From Polyangiaceae bacterium (GTDB taxonomy: Bacteria; Myxococcota_A; Polyangia; Polyangiales; Polyangiaceae): DNA of 53,391 nucleotides. A program made the position numbers and the translations under genes. Shown here piece after piece: positions 34,201 to 42,058 of this stretch (the stretch's first letter is position 1; the number at the start of each line of letters is the position of its first letter). Under the pieces are notes generated by a model that saw only the letters and a program-made list of their open reading frames with translations, searched no databases and was not told where the DNA came from. The DNA is taken from contig JALHPN010000034.1 of NCBI GenBank assembly GCA_022842465.1, positions 1-53,391 of the forward strand, written 5' to 3'.

Positions 34201-34218
34201 AGCGCAGAGTCCTGCGCT
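34201..34218. promoter_or_regulatory. Perfect 7-bp hairpin in divergent intergenic region
   Basis: AGCGCAG-AGTC-CTGCGCT forms a perfect 7-bp stem with a 4-base loop, 35 bases before the start at 34253 and between two divergent genes. It could be a binding site or a leader hairpin. No further evidence. Confidence 0.3.
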
Positions 34219-34252
34219 ACGCGACCGCTGCGGCGTACGATGATCGGTGCTC

Positions 34253-35500
34253 ATGGCTGCGCGTTACGCCGTCCTCGTACGCAGGAATCGCACGGCCGGG
34301 GTCTTGGGGCTTGCGTCGACGCTGGGGGCGGTGCTCGCCGCCGTCGCGGTCCCGTTCACCAACGGATCGGAGCAGGGCACCCCCGCTAGCCTCGCGCTCG
34401 CCTCGGCCCTCGGCGCGATCGTGTCCACGGGCGCGTGGTTCGCTCGCTACCGGGCGCGCGCGGATCGCGTGATCGTCGACGTGGTGACCGACGCGAACGG
34501 ACGACACGGCCTCGCGATCGGCTCCGAGACGCCGGTCACGTTCGCGCGCGGCTCGGCGTCGCGGCTCGAGACCGGCGAAGGGCGCGTCGACCTCCACGCG
34601 GGCCTGCGCGGCGTCCGGCTCCGGCTCGAAACGCTCGCCGACGCGCGGGCGCTCCTCGGCGAGCTCGGCCTCGACGCTAGGGTGGGTACGACGAGCTTCC
34701 GGGTGAGGACGCTGCATGGGAACCGCCGCGCCGCCGTGCTGGCCGTGATCGTCACGTCCATCCTCGTCCTCGCGTTCTTGGCGACGGGCGTCCTCGCGGC
34801 CGCCGCGGTCGCGATCGTCGCGGTGCTGTTTCTCGCGCCGTTGATCCTCGTGCTCTCGACCGTGCGCGTGCTCTCGACGGTCCGCGCGATCACGATCGGC
34901 GTCGATGGGATCGAGCTTCGGGGTCTCATCGGCCAGGAGTTCATCCCTCACGACCACATCCGGCAGCTCTACCGCGTCGACAGCGAGGGTCGCCCGATGA
35001 CCGCGACGACGGCGAGCGTCTCTCCGGGTTTCGCGATCGAGCTCGCATCGGGCGCGTTGCGCCTCGTCGACACGCGCCTCGAGCGATTCGCCGCCGACGC
35101 CTGGCAGACCGATGCCATCTTCGACGCGGCCCGTGAGGCGTGGGCGGCACGCTCGAGAGCCGCCTCCGCCGCGGCGGCCGCGTTCCTCGCGCGCGGCGGC
35201 CGAGAGACCCGGTCGTGGCTCGATGCCCTCCGCGCCACGTCGGAGCGTCGAGCGACGTATCGCGTGGCGACGCCCGATGCAGCTGCGCTCGAGAGCCTCC
35301 TCGCAGACGCGAGCTCACCGCGCGAGATCCGTGTCGCTGCGGCCGTCGCGCTCGCCGCCCTCGATCGCCCGCGCCTACGCGTAGCGGCGGACGCGGTCGC
35401 CGATCCCGCCGTCCGGCGCGTGGTCGTGGCGGCGGCGGCCGAGCAGACCGACGACGAGACCCTCGCAGGCGAGCTCGAGCGCGCGACGAGAGACGGCTAG
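34253..35500 (+). CDS. Hypothetical multi-pass membrane protein
   Basis: ATG at 34253 gives 415 residues; a GTG at 34247 in the same frame is an alternative. Four hydrophobic segments are visible: two near the N-terminus (TAGVLGLASTLGAVLAAVAV, LALASALGAIVSTGAWFA) and two near residues 160-205 (AVLAVIVTSILVLAFLATGV, VLFLAPLILVLSTVRVL). The rest is a cytoplasmic domain with phrases such as GVDGIELRGLIGQEFIPHDHI, which resembles small beta (PH-like) domains found in bacterial membrane proteins. The last 90 residues are Ala/Arg-rich helices. No catalytic motif. Confidence 0.6.
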   Translation: MAARYAVLVRRNRTAGVLGLASTLGAVLAAVAVPFTNGSEQGTPASLALASALGAIVSTGAWFARYRARADRVIVDVVTDANGRHGLAIGSETPVTFARGSASRLETGEGRVDLHAGLRGVRLRLETLADARALLGELGLDARVGTTSFRVRTLHGNRRAAVLAVIVTSILVLAFLATGVLAAAAVAIVAVLFLAPLILVLSTVRVLSTVRAITIGVDGIELRGLIGQEFIPHDHIRQLYRVDSEGRPMTATTASVSPGFAIELASGALRLVDTRLERFAADAWQTDAIFDAAREAWAARSRAASAAAAAFLARGGRETRSWLDALRATSERRATYRVATPDAAALESLLADASSPREIRVAAAVALAALDRPRLRVAADAVADPAVRRVVVAAAAEQTDDETLAGELERATRDG

Positions 35501-35513
35501 GGCCCCCGGTCAC

Positions 35514-35539
35514 GCGACCGACCATGGGTGGTCTGTCGC
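35514..35539 (+). terminator. Stem-loop downstream of membrane protein gene
   Basis: GCGAC pairs with GTCGC and, after one C/T mismatch, GACCA pairs with TGGTC around a TGGG loop, 13 bases after the preceding stop. No T-run follows. Likely transcription end. Confidence 0.5.
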
Positions 35540-35601
35540 CGAAGCGTCTCGACGAGCATCGGCAGTCGCGCGGAGGCCGCTCGTCGCCTACGACCTCTCG
35601 C

Positions 35602-36045
35602 ATGACGACGCTCCGACGCCCTCGCGTGTCCTTCGCCGCCTTCGTCCTCACGGCCACGACGGCCGCTTGCTCGGGCTCGGACGAGGCGGCGGTCCCTGCC
35701 GAGCCGACCGTCGCCGTGGAGCCGACCGCGCCGGAGGCCGTGCCCTCCGGCGACGCGCGCGCCCCGCTCACCGCTGCCCCCGCGTGCGCCGCGCCCGGCT
35801 CCCGCGTCGTGCTCCGCCTCGGATGGACGAGCGATCGCCGGATCCCGTCGTGCCTCCGCCTCGAGGATTTCCGCGTCCGCTTCGGAGGCGAGAAGGCCCT
35901 CATCACCCGCGCGGGGCTCACGAGCGAGGGCTTCTGCGCGCTCGACGTCGTCGTCCCCGAGCGCGCGAGCAGCGGCCCCGTGCGCGTCCTCACCGAAGAG
36001 GACACCTACGAGACCGACACGGCGTTCGTCGTTCCCTGCCGCTGA
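35602..36045 (+). CDS. Small lipoprotein with paired Cys
   Basis: ATG at 35602 gives 147 residues with a signal and lipobox (TTAAC, Cys near 23), a Pro/Ala/Glu linker, and a compact C-terminal domain. Cys residues occur at PACAAPG, SCLRL, GFCALD and the final VPCR, likely forming two disulfides. Strand-like phrases such as VVLRLGW, FRVRFGGEKALIT and DTAFVVPC suggest a small beta domain. No known family. Convergent with the Lys-rich protein on its right. Confidence 0.62.
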   Translation: MTTLRRPRVSFAAFVLTATTAACSGSDEAAVPAEPTVAVEPTAPEAVPSGDARAPLTAAPACAAPGSRVVLRLGWTSDRRIPSCLRLEDFRVRFGGEKALITRAGLTSEGFCALDVVVPERASSGPVRVLTEEDTYETDTAFVVPCR

Positions 36046-36060
36046 CGAGCGCGGCGCGCG

Positions 36061-36342
36061 TCACGACGAAGAGGAGGCCTTCTTCTTCGCGCCGCTCTTC
36101 TTCGCGCCGCTCTTCTTCGCGCCGCTCTTCTTCTTGGCGCCGCGCTTCTTCTTCGGGACCTTCTTCCCCTCGGCCCGCGCCTCGGAGAGCCCGATCGCGA
36201 TCGCTTGCTTCTTGCTCCTCACCTTCTTCCCCGAGCCCCCCGAGCGCAAGGTCCCGTGCTTGCGCTCGTGCATGGCCTTGCCGACCTTCTCGCTCGCGGC
36301 CTTGCTGTACTTGCGTCCGCGGCTCTTCTTCTTCGCTGCCAT
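36061..36342 (-). CDS. Lys-rich DUF6496-like / histone-H1-like protein
   Basis: ATG at 36342 has a perfect GGAGG 6 bases upstream; the longer ATG start upstream lacks one. The 93-residue product starts with AAKKKSRGRKYSKAASEK, has a central GKAMHERKHGTLRSGG, then SKKQAIAIGLSEARAEGKK, matching the DUF6496 pattern. It ends in three copies of SGAKK. The composition is about one-third Lys and Arg. Such proteins likely bind nucleic acid, but no experiment is known to me. A 15-bp DNA repeat encodes the tail. Confidence 0.78.
   Translation of the reverse strand: MAAKKKSRGRKYSKAASEKVGKAMHERKHGTLRSGGSGKKVRSKKQAIAIGLSEARAEGKKVPKKKRGAKKKSGAKKSGAKKSGAKKKASSSS
36082..36126. repeat. Three 15-bp tandem repeats in Lys-rich gene
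   Basis: The unit CTTCTTCGCGCCGCT occurs three times without mismatch. On the coding strand it gives repeated Ser-Gly-Ala-Lys-Lys. Copy number could vary by slippage, changing the length of the basic tail. Confidence 0.8.
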
Positions 36343-36417
36343 GTGACCTCCGCGGACGAAGGATGCGGCCACAGCCTCGGCGCGTGCAAGCGCGCGACGC
36401 GAGTGCGGCGAGCGTGA

Positions 36418-37236
36418 TCACCGCGCTCGCGCGTAGACGAGCGGCGCGCGGAGGCGCATCTCGGTCACCTCGTCGGGGAGCGTCTCGCCCCGCCCCACGA
36501 CGAGCAAGCCCGTCGGCGCGAGCGAAGCGACGAGACGTGCGGCGACCTCGCGGCGAGACGCCTCGTCGAAGTAGGTGAACGCCAGGTTCCGACACAAGAC
36601 GACGTCGAAGCGGCCGACCGGCGACGCGACACGGAGGTCCTCCACGACGAACGTGATCCGCCCGGAGATCTCCGGTCGCACGCGCCGAGCGCCGGGCGCG
36701 AACGCGAGCGGCGCGTGCTCGCGCGGCAGCTCGCTCGCGCTGCTCTCCGTGTAGGCCAGCTCCTTCGCCCGCGCGATCGCCTGCGGGTCGGCGTCCGTCG
36801 CGACGATCTCGAGCCGAGGCGCCGTCGCACGCCTCGCCGCGCGCGCCGCCCATGCGACGGCCACCGAGCAGGGCTCCTCGCCTGACGCACACCCCGCGCT
36901 CCACACGCGCACGACGTCACGCCCGTCGGCAGAGGCGTGCGCGGCCTGCTCGGGGAGGAGCTCCTCCTCGAGCAGGCGATAGACGGACGCGTCACGCCAC
37001 CAGCGCGAGATGGGGATCCGGCACATCGCCGCGAGCCGCGCCCACTCCTCGGCGTCGCCCTCGAGCCGCGCCCGATACGCCTCCGGGCCTTCGAGGCCGA
37101 GCTCCGCGATGCGCCGCCGTACGCGACGGATCACCGTGCCGCGGACGTTGCGAAATCCCCGCGGATCGAGCCCGAGGCGCGGCATCGCCCAGCGGAGGAG
37201 GTCCGCCGTTTCGAAGCGAGCGCCGGAGACGACCAC
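36418..37236 (-). CDS. CheR-type protein-glutamate methyltransferase
   Basis: GTG at 37236 gives 272 residues. A helical N-terminal region (LLRWAMPRLGLDPRGF) resembles the CheR N-domain. The SAM-binding part has VWSAGCASGEEP (about residues 111-122) and the family loop DVVLCRNLAFTYFD. In CheR the loop usually reads RNVLIYF; the pattern is kept though the sequence diverges. It should methylate glutamates on a chemoreceptor, but there is no che operon in this window, so the partner is elsewhere or it is a stand-alone member. A weak 5-bp GCGCG hairpin (36380-36395) lies downstream. Confidence 0.82.
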   Translation of the reverse strand: MVVSGARFETADLLRWAMPRLGLDPRGFRNVRGTVIRRVRRRIAELGLEGPEAYRARLEGDAEEWARLAAMCRIPISRWWRDASVYRLLEEELLPEQAAHASADGRDVVRVWSAGCASGEEPCSVAVAWAARAARRATAPRLEIVATDADPQAIARAKELAYTESSASELPREHAPLAFAPGARRVRPEISGRITFVVEDLRVASPVGRFDVVLCRNLAFTYFDEASRREVAARLVASLAPTGLLVVGRGETLPDEVTEMRLRAPLVYARAR

Positions 37237-37333
37237 GGGGCGAGAGGATACGCCCGGGCGCGCCCGTCGGGCCCGGTGGTCCGAACGAAGAGGCGCTCCA
37301 TCGCGGTCCGAGAGCGCGGTAGACTGCGGAGTC

Positions 37334-38476
37334 CTGTCCCCGCCTCTCTCGCCTCCGCCACGGTTCGACACGACGCACGCGCTCGCCGAGCTCCGGGAGG
37401 AGCTTCGAGTCTCAGGGCTGTTCGATCGCACCTCGGCGCGCGACCTCGTGCTCTGGGGCGCTCACGTCTTCGTCGCGGCCTTCGCGCTCGTCGCGCTCTA
37501 CACCGGCCACGGCCCCCCGCTCGCGCGTGTCGGGCTCTTCGCCGCCGTCGTCTTCTCGACCGTCTGCGTCTCGACGGCAGGTCACACGGCGTCGCATCGC
37601 GGGATGAGCGAGCGCGGCTTCGTGAACGAGCTCGTCCTCCATCTCAGCTATCCGCTGCTCCTCGGTCTCTCCGCGCGCTACTGGATGTGGAGCCACGTGC
37701 GGGTGCACCACCCGGCGCCGAACCACGTGGGGATCGATCGCGACTGCGATCTTCGTCCGATGTTCGCCCTCAACGAGGAGCACGTCGCGGAGCGCTCGCC
37801 GCTCGGCCGACGCTGGGCGGCCGCCCAGGGCTTCCTCCTGCCGATCCTCCTGCCCCTGAACGGCTTCGGGATCCAGATCCAGGGCGTCCGCGCGCTCGGA
37901 CGCGAGCTCTCGACGTCGGATCGGTGCGGGCGCTCGTTCCTCGACGCCGCGCTCCTCCTCGCGCACGTCGGCCTCTTCGTGGCGCTTCCCTGCCTCGTCC
38001 TCTCCCCGGCGACGGTCCTGACGGTCTACGCGCTCCGGACCTCGATCGTGGGGATCGCGCTCTTCGCGATCCTCGCGCCCGGTCACTACCCGGCGGACGC
38101 CGCCTGCGTCGACAGGGGCGCGACGAGCCTCGACTTCGCGCGCCGCCAGGTCGTGACGACGATCGATTTTCGCACGGGCGCCGTCGGGCGGATGCTCTGC
38201 AACGGCCTCGAGTACCAGATCGAGCACCATCTCTTCCCGACGATCCATCATCGGCACCTCCCCGAGGTCGCGCGGCGCGTCGAGGCGTTCTGCGGGCGCG
38301 TGGGCCTCCCCTACCGCACCCTCTCGTGGTCCCGCGCGATCTGGGAGAGCTACCTCGTCTTCTTCCGTCCGAAGCCCGTGATCGACCTCAGGGCCCCGCG
38401 GAGCGTCTCGACGACACCGCCTTCGCCGGCAGAGACCTCGGTGGTCGACGGGCTCCCCCACACGGAGGGCGCGTGA
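37334..38476 (+). CDS. Membrane fatty-acid desaturase (start uncertain)
   Basis: The protein has three His boxes of integral membrane desaturases: HTASH, HVRVHH and QIEHH, with long hydrophobic segments between them. The QIEHH third box resembles front-end desaturases, yet no cytochrome b5 domain is present. It would introduce a double bond into an acyl chain of a membrane lipid, using an external electron donor. The start is uncertain: the N-terminal helix region (THALAELREELRVSGLF) seems genuine, but no ATG, GTG or TTG lies between a TTG at 37147 and a GTG at 37448. The CTG at 37334 fits a nearby GGAG. Overlaps the next gene by 4 bases. Confidence 0.85.
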   Translation: MSPPLSPPPRFDTTHALAELREELRVSGLFDRTSARDLVLWGAHVFVAAFALVALYTGHGPPLARVGLFAAVVFSTVCVSTAGHTASHRGMSERGFVNELVLHLSYPLLLGLSARYWMWSHVRVHHPAPNHVGIDRDCDLRPMFALNEEHVAERSPLGRRWAAAQGFLLPILLPLNGFGIQIQGVRALGRELSTSDRCGRSFLDAALLLAHVGLFVALPCLVLSPATVLTVYALRTSIVGIALFAILAPGHYPADAACVDRGATSLDFARRQVVTTIDFRTGAVGRMLCNGLEYQIEHHLFPTIHHRHLPEVARRVEAFCGRVGLPYRTLSWSRAIWESYLVFFRPKPVIDLRAPRSVSTTPPSPAETSVVDGLPHTEGA

Positions 38477-39606
38477 TCCGCGACGGCTGGCCGTTCTTCG
38501 ACGAACGCGAGGTCGCGCATCTCCGAGAGCCCCATCGCTTCCGGACCGTCGATCTCTCACTCGTGTCGCGGCTGCTCGAGCCCTACTGGCAGTGGTGCGC
38601 GGACCGGGTCCCGGCGTCGATCGCACCCAACGCGATCACGCTCACCGGCTTCGCGCTCGTGCTCGGCGTGTTCGTCGCCACGCTCGCCGGCGACGTGACG
38701 CTTCGAGCGGCCCCCTCCCCCGCGGTGTGCGCCGCGGCGATCGCGTCGATCTTCGCGTTCCAGACGCTCGATGCGATCGACGGCAAGCAGGCGCGAAAGA
38801 CGGGCTCTAGCTCCGCCCTCGGCAACTGGATCGATCACGCGTGCGACGTCGCCTCCGTGCAGCTCGCGATGGCGACGACGGGCGCGAGCATCGGCCTCGG
38901 GTGCGGCCCGGCGCTCCTCTTCCTGCTCGGCAGCATCATCGTGAACAACTTCGTGACCCACTGGGAGACACGCCACACGGGCACCCTCCACATGGGCAAC
39001 GGCACGAGCATCTACGAGGCCCAGCTCACGATGATGGCCGTGCACGGGCTCACGCTCGCGTTCGGTCCTGCCCTCTGGTCGCGCGCGATCGCGTCGCTCG
39101 TGCCGGCGCTCGTCGTGCTGCCCTTCTCGGACGCGCCGCTCCGTCTCTGGATCGTGGTGCTCGGCGTCGGCCTCATCGGCGGCGTCGGGATGGTGGGCAG
39201 CGTCCTCCGCGTGAAGCGGGCGACGGGGCTCGGCGGCGGACGCGCGCTCGAGCTCGCCGCGCCCGCCATGCTGTGTGTCGCCGGCGCGCTCTCCTTGCGC
39301 GCCCTGGACGAGAGCGCGTGGATGCCCGTGACGTTCTCGGTCGCGCTCCTCGGGCTCCGCCTCATCGCCGGCCAGATCCTCGGTCAGCTCGGCGGCGGAC
39401 GCGTGCGCGCGTTCGACCTCGCGGTCGTGCCGCTGCTCGTGTCGTCGCTCGCGCTCCCGCTCGTGCCGGCCCGCGTCGGCGTCGCCCTCGCGTGGGCGAA
39501 CCTGCTCCTCTCCTTCGTCGTCACGGTCGGGACCTACGTCGGCGCGACCCTCGCGATCGCGCGCGTTCTCGACGTGCCCGTCCTCACGCTTCCCCCGAGG
39601 CGCTGA
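38473..39606 (+). CDS. CDP-alcohol phosphatidyltransferase resembling eukaryotic choline/ethanolamine phosphotransferases
   Basis: GTG start inside the desaturase stop, 377 residues. The catalytic motif D-x2-D-G-x2-A-R-x8-G-x3-D-x3-D is complete: Asp100, Asp103, Gly104, Ala107, Arg108, Gly117, Asp121, Asp125 in DAIDGKQARKTG and GNWIDHACD. The phrase DAIDGKQAR, the preceding EPYWQWCADRVP and APNAITLTGF, and ten or so hydrophobic segments resemble the eukaryotic CPT/EPT1 enzymes more than the shorter bacterial PgsA or PssA. It may transfer phosphocholine or phosphoethanolamine from the CDP form to diacylglycerol. The substrate is inferred. Confidence 0.85.
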   Translation: MIRDGWPFFDEREVAHLREPHRFRTVDLSLVSRLLEPYWQWCADRVPASIAPNAITLTGFALVLGVFVATLAGDVTLRAAPSPAVCAAAIASIFAFQTLDAIDGKQARKTGSSSALGNWIDHACDVASVQLAMATTGASIGLGCGPALLFLLGSIIVNNFVTHWETRHTGTLHMGNGTSIYEAQLTMMAVHGLTLAFGPALWSRAIASLVPALVVLPFSDAPLRLWIVVLGVGLIGGVGMVGSVLRVKRATGLGGGRALELAAPAMLCVAGALSLRALDESAWMPVTFSVALLGLRLIAGQILGQLGGGRVRAFDLAVVPLLVSSLALPLVPARVGVALAWANLLLSFVVTVGTYVGATLAIARVLDVPVLTLPPRR

Positions 39607-39621
39607 AGCGTCGGCGCCGCG

Positions 39622-40308
39622 TCAGGCGAGCGCCTCGAGGAGCTCGCCGCGGGCCGCCTCGTGGGGGACGACGGGCCACCTCCGCTCCTCGGCGACCTTG
39701 CGCAGCTTCGCGTGCGGTCCGACGCAGACGGGTCTGCCGACGACCTCGAGGAGCGGCAGGTCCGCCACGTGATCGGTGTAGAAGACGCACTCCTCGAGGG
39801 CTGCGCCGTGCCCGCGCGCGATCTCCGAGGCGACCTTGACCTTCTCCGTGCCGTCCAGGATGGCCCCGCGCACGCGCCCGTCGCAGAGGCCGGCGGCGTC
39901 GAACCCGACCTGCGTGCCGTGGACTCCGTCGAAGCCGAGCTCGCGCCCGAGCGGCTCCGCGAAGAAGTGCGCGGCGCCGGTGAGGATGTAGAGCCGATGG
40001 CCTCTGGCCTTGTGATGGGCGAGCGCCTCGAGCATCGCGGGGGAGAGCCGGGCGGAGAGGTGCGTCCGTGAGAGGTCCGCGGTGCGCGCGCGGAGCGCCT
40101 CGAGCGTGTGACCGCGATAGCACGCGAAGCCGACCTCCTGCATCGCGTGACGCGTGCCGAGGCCCGCCTTGTAGAGCATGTAGCGACCGACGAAGCCGAG
40201 GACGACGGAGGGAGGCAGGTGTCCGCCCCGCACGGTGGGCCACGCGCAGATGAGCCCCGAGTCACCGGTGAGGAGGGTGCCGTCGAAGTCGAAGAAGGCG
40301 ATGGTCAT
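39622..40308 (-). CDS. HAD-IB-type phosphatase
   Basis: ATG at 40308, 228 residues. HAD motif I is DFDGTLL (nucleophile Asp and acid Asp), motif II the Thr in YILTGAAHFF, and motif III/IV is YTDHVADLPLLEV with Lys in EKVKVAS. This is the SerB/HAD-IB pattern, with the cap segment between motifs I and II. It removes phosphate from a small organic substrate, perhaps a phospholipid precursor given the neighbours, but it could equally be a phosphoserine phosphatase relative. Its start overlaps the end of the esterase gene by 4 bases, so they are translationally coupled. Confidence 0.85.
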   Translation of the reverse strand: MTIAFFDFDGTLLTGDSGLICAWPTVRGGHLPPSVVLGFVGRYMLYKAGLGTRHAMQEVGFACYRGHTLEALRARTADLSRTHLSARLSPAMLEALAHHKARGHRLYILTGAAHFFAEPLGRELGFDGVHGTQVGFDAAGLCDGRVRGAILDGTEKVKVASEIARGHGAALEECVFYTDHVADLPLLEVVGRPVCVGPHAKLRKVAEERRWPVVPHEAARGELLEALA

Positions 40309-42005
40309 GAGGGGATCGTCACGGTCGAGAGGAGGGATTCGGAGAGCGACAGCGCGGGCGGAATGCCTGTCGCGCCGGGGGCGCGCGTCGGCCGCGTGCG
40401 CTCGGCGCCGCCGTCGAAGCCGTCGACGGGATAGAGGTCGCGGAAGACCGGCGCGAGGGTGCGCATCTCCTCGGAGAACGCAGGGTCGACGGTGCGTAGC
40501 TCGTCGGCGATCGTCACCGTCGTCCGCCGCGCGGCGTCGAAGGACGGCCAGTGGAAGCCAGGGACGGACGGGTCGCCCGCGCGCGCGAACGAGCTCCACA
40601 CGTCCTGGACGCGCGACGAGAGGGCGGTCATCGCCTCGGACGCGCCGAGGAGGAAGGTCATGCGCGGCGTCGTGTGGGTCCCGAAGAGGAACGGGATCTC
40701 GATCGCGTGCGGCGCCCCGAGCTTCCCGCCCATGACCGGCGTCGCCCAGTCGAAGAGGTAGCTGAAGACGCGCGCGTGCCGCGACTGCGCGAGGAGGAGC
40801 CGGAGAGCGGGCATCCGGAAGCACACGTCGGTCGCGAGGCGGTAGAACGCGTCGGCGATCGCGGCAGGCGAAGCCGCGCCGCGCGTGTAGGCCTCGGCGA
40901 TCTCCGAGGCGTGCCTGTCGGAGCCGGGGCCGAGGAGGACCGACGTGCAGCGCACGAGGGCGTCGAGCCCGTCGATCCGCGGCGCCGTGGGGCTGAGCGA
41001 CCAGAGGCGGAGCTCGTCGCGGTTCGTCCCGACGAGGAGCTCGATCCCGCGCGCCCTGCCGGCGTGGATCGTCGTGAGCGGGCGCTCCGGGAGGGTCACC
41101 TCGTCGAGCACGAGCTGGAGCGGGACGAGGACCCCCTGCGCGTGGACGTAGTCGATCGCCCTCCGCTGCGCGAGGAGGAGGTGGTCGATCGGCACTCGCT
41201 CGAGGATCGCGGCGGCCCCCTCGGGGATGACCCGCCGCGTCCCGAGCCGCACGAAGAGCTCGCGTCGCATGACGCGGACCTCCTCGGGGCTCGCGACGGC
41301 CTCGGCCGATCCGCTCTGGACGACGGCTCGCCGGAAGAGGCCGCTCTGGCCGCGCGCCGCGACGAGGGCCGCCACGCACGTCCCTCCTGCGGACGATCCG
41401 AAGAGCGTCACCTCGTCCGGATCGCCGCCGAAGAAGCCGATGTTGTCCCGTACCCACTCGAGGCCGAGGGAGAGATCGAGGAGGGCGCGGTTGTCGGGGC
41501 GGCCCTCGAGAGAGAGGAAGCCGAGGACGCCGAGCCGGTAGCCGATGCTGACCACCACCACCCGACCACGCGCGGCGAGCGCTCCGCCGTCGGCGAGCGG
41601 ATTCGACGTCGAGCCGGCCTCGAAGCCGCCGCCGTGGATCCAGACCATGACCGGGAGAGGCTCGGGGGGCGTGCAGGTCTCCGTCCAGACGTCGACGTGG
41701 AGGCAGTCCTCGCTCTGGTCCGTGCTCGTGATGCCGATGAGGCGGGCGAGCGGGCTCGGGTGTTGCGGCGCGCCCTTGGCGGGAGCCGTCGCGTCGAGGA
41801 CGCCCGCCCACGGGCGCCGGGCGACGGGCGCCGCGAACCGTCGGTCGCCGACGGGGGCCTCGGCGTAGGGGATCCCGCCGAAGAAGAGGCCGCTCCCGCG
41901 TCGAACGCCGCGGACGACGCCGCCGACCGTGTACACATCCACGGCGTCGTCCTCCGCGGACGCCCCGCTGCGCAGCGGGCCGAGACGCCGGAGGAGAGAG
42001 CGCAT
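40305..42005 (-). CDS. Type-B carboxylesterase
   Basis: The 566-residue alpha/beta hydrolase has the oxyanion-hole phrase VWIHGGGFEAGS, the nucleophile elbow LFGSSAGG (Ser205) where many relatives have GESAGG, a likely acid in GTNRDEL and a His in GAPHAIEIPF. These are features of the type-B carboxylesterase/cholinesterase family. No signal peptide is visible, so it is probably cytoplasmic. Substrate unknown; the neighbourhood of lipid enzymes makes acyl esters a natural guess. Likely the first gene of a two-gene operon with the HAD phosphatase. Confidence 0.88.
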   Translation of the reverse strand: MRSLLRRLGPLRSGASAEDDAVDVYTVGGVVRGVRRGSGLFFGGIPYAEAPVGDRRFAAPVARRPWAGVLDATAPAKGAPQHPSPLARLIGITSTDQSEDCLHVDVWTETCTPPEPLPVMVWIHGGGFEAGSTSNPLADGGALAARGRVVVVSIGYRLGVLGFLSLEGRPDNRALLDLSLGLEWVRDNIGFFGGDPDEVTLFGSSAGGTCVAALVAARGQSGLFRRAVVQSGSAEAVASPEEVRVMRRELFVRLGTRRVIPEGAAAILERVPIDHLLLAQRRAIDYVHAQGVLVPLQLVLDEVTLPERPLTTIHAGRARGIELLVGTNRDELRLWSLSPTAPRIDGLDALVRCTSVLLGPGSDRHASEIAEAYTRGAASPAAIADAFYRLATDVCFRMPALRLLLAQSRHARVFSYLFDWATPVMGGKLGAPHAIEIPFLFGTHTTPRMTFLLGASEAMTALSSRVQDVWSSFARAGDPSVPGFHWPSFDAARRTTVTIADELRTVDPAFSEEMRTLAPVFRDLYPVDGFDGGAERTRPTRAPGATGIPPALSLSESLLSTVTIPS

Positions 42006-42058
42006 GATTTCTTATAGAGGGAGCCTCGTCGAGCGGGCAAGACGCGCCTCTTCCGCCG

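Noticed and set aside
36380..36395. GCGCG/CGCGC hairpin after the cheR-like gene
   Set aside because: 5-bp stem only; too weak to call a terminator.
36937..39606. Very long open frame of about 890 codons
   Set aside because: It only becomes protein-like from 38473 on, where the CDP-alcohol transferase begins. The earlier part is Arg-rich shadow sequence of the cheR and desaturase genes.
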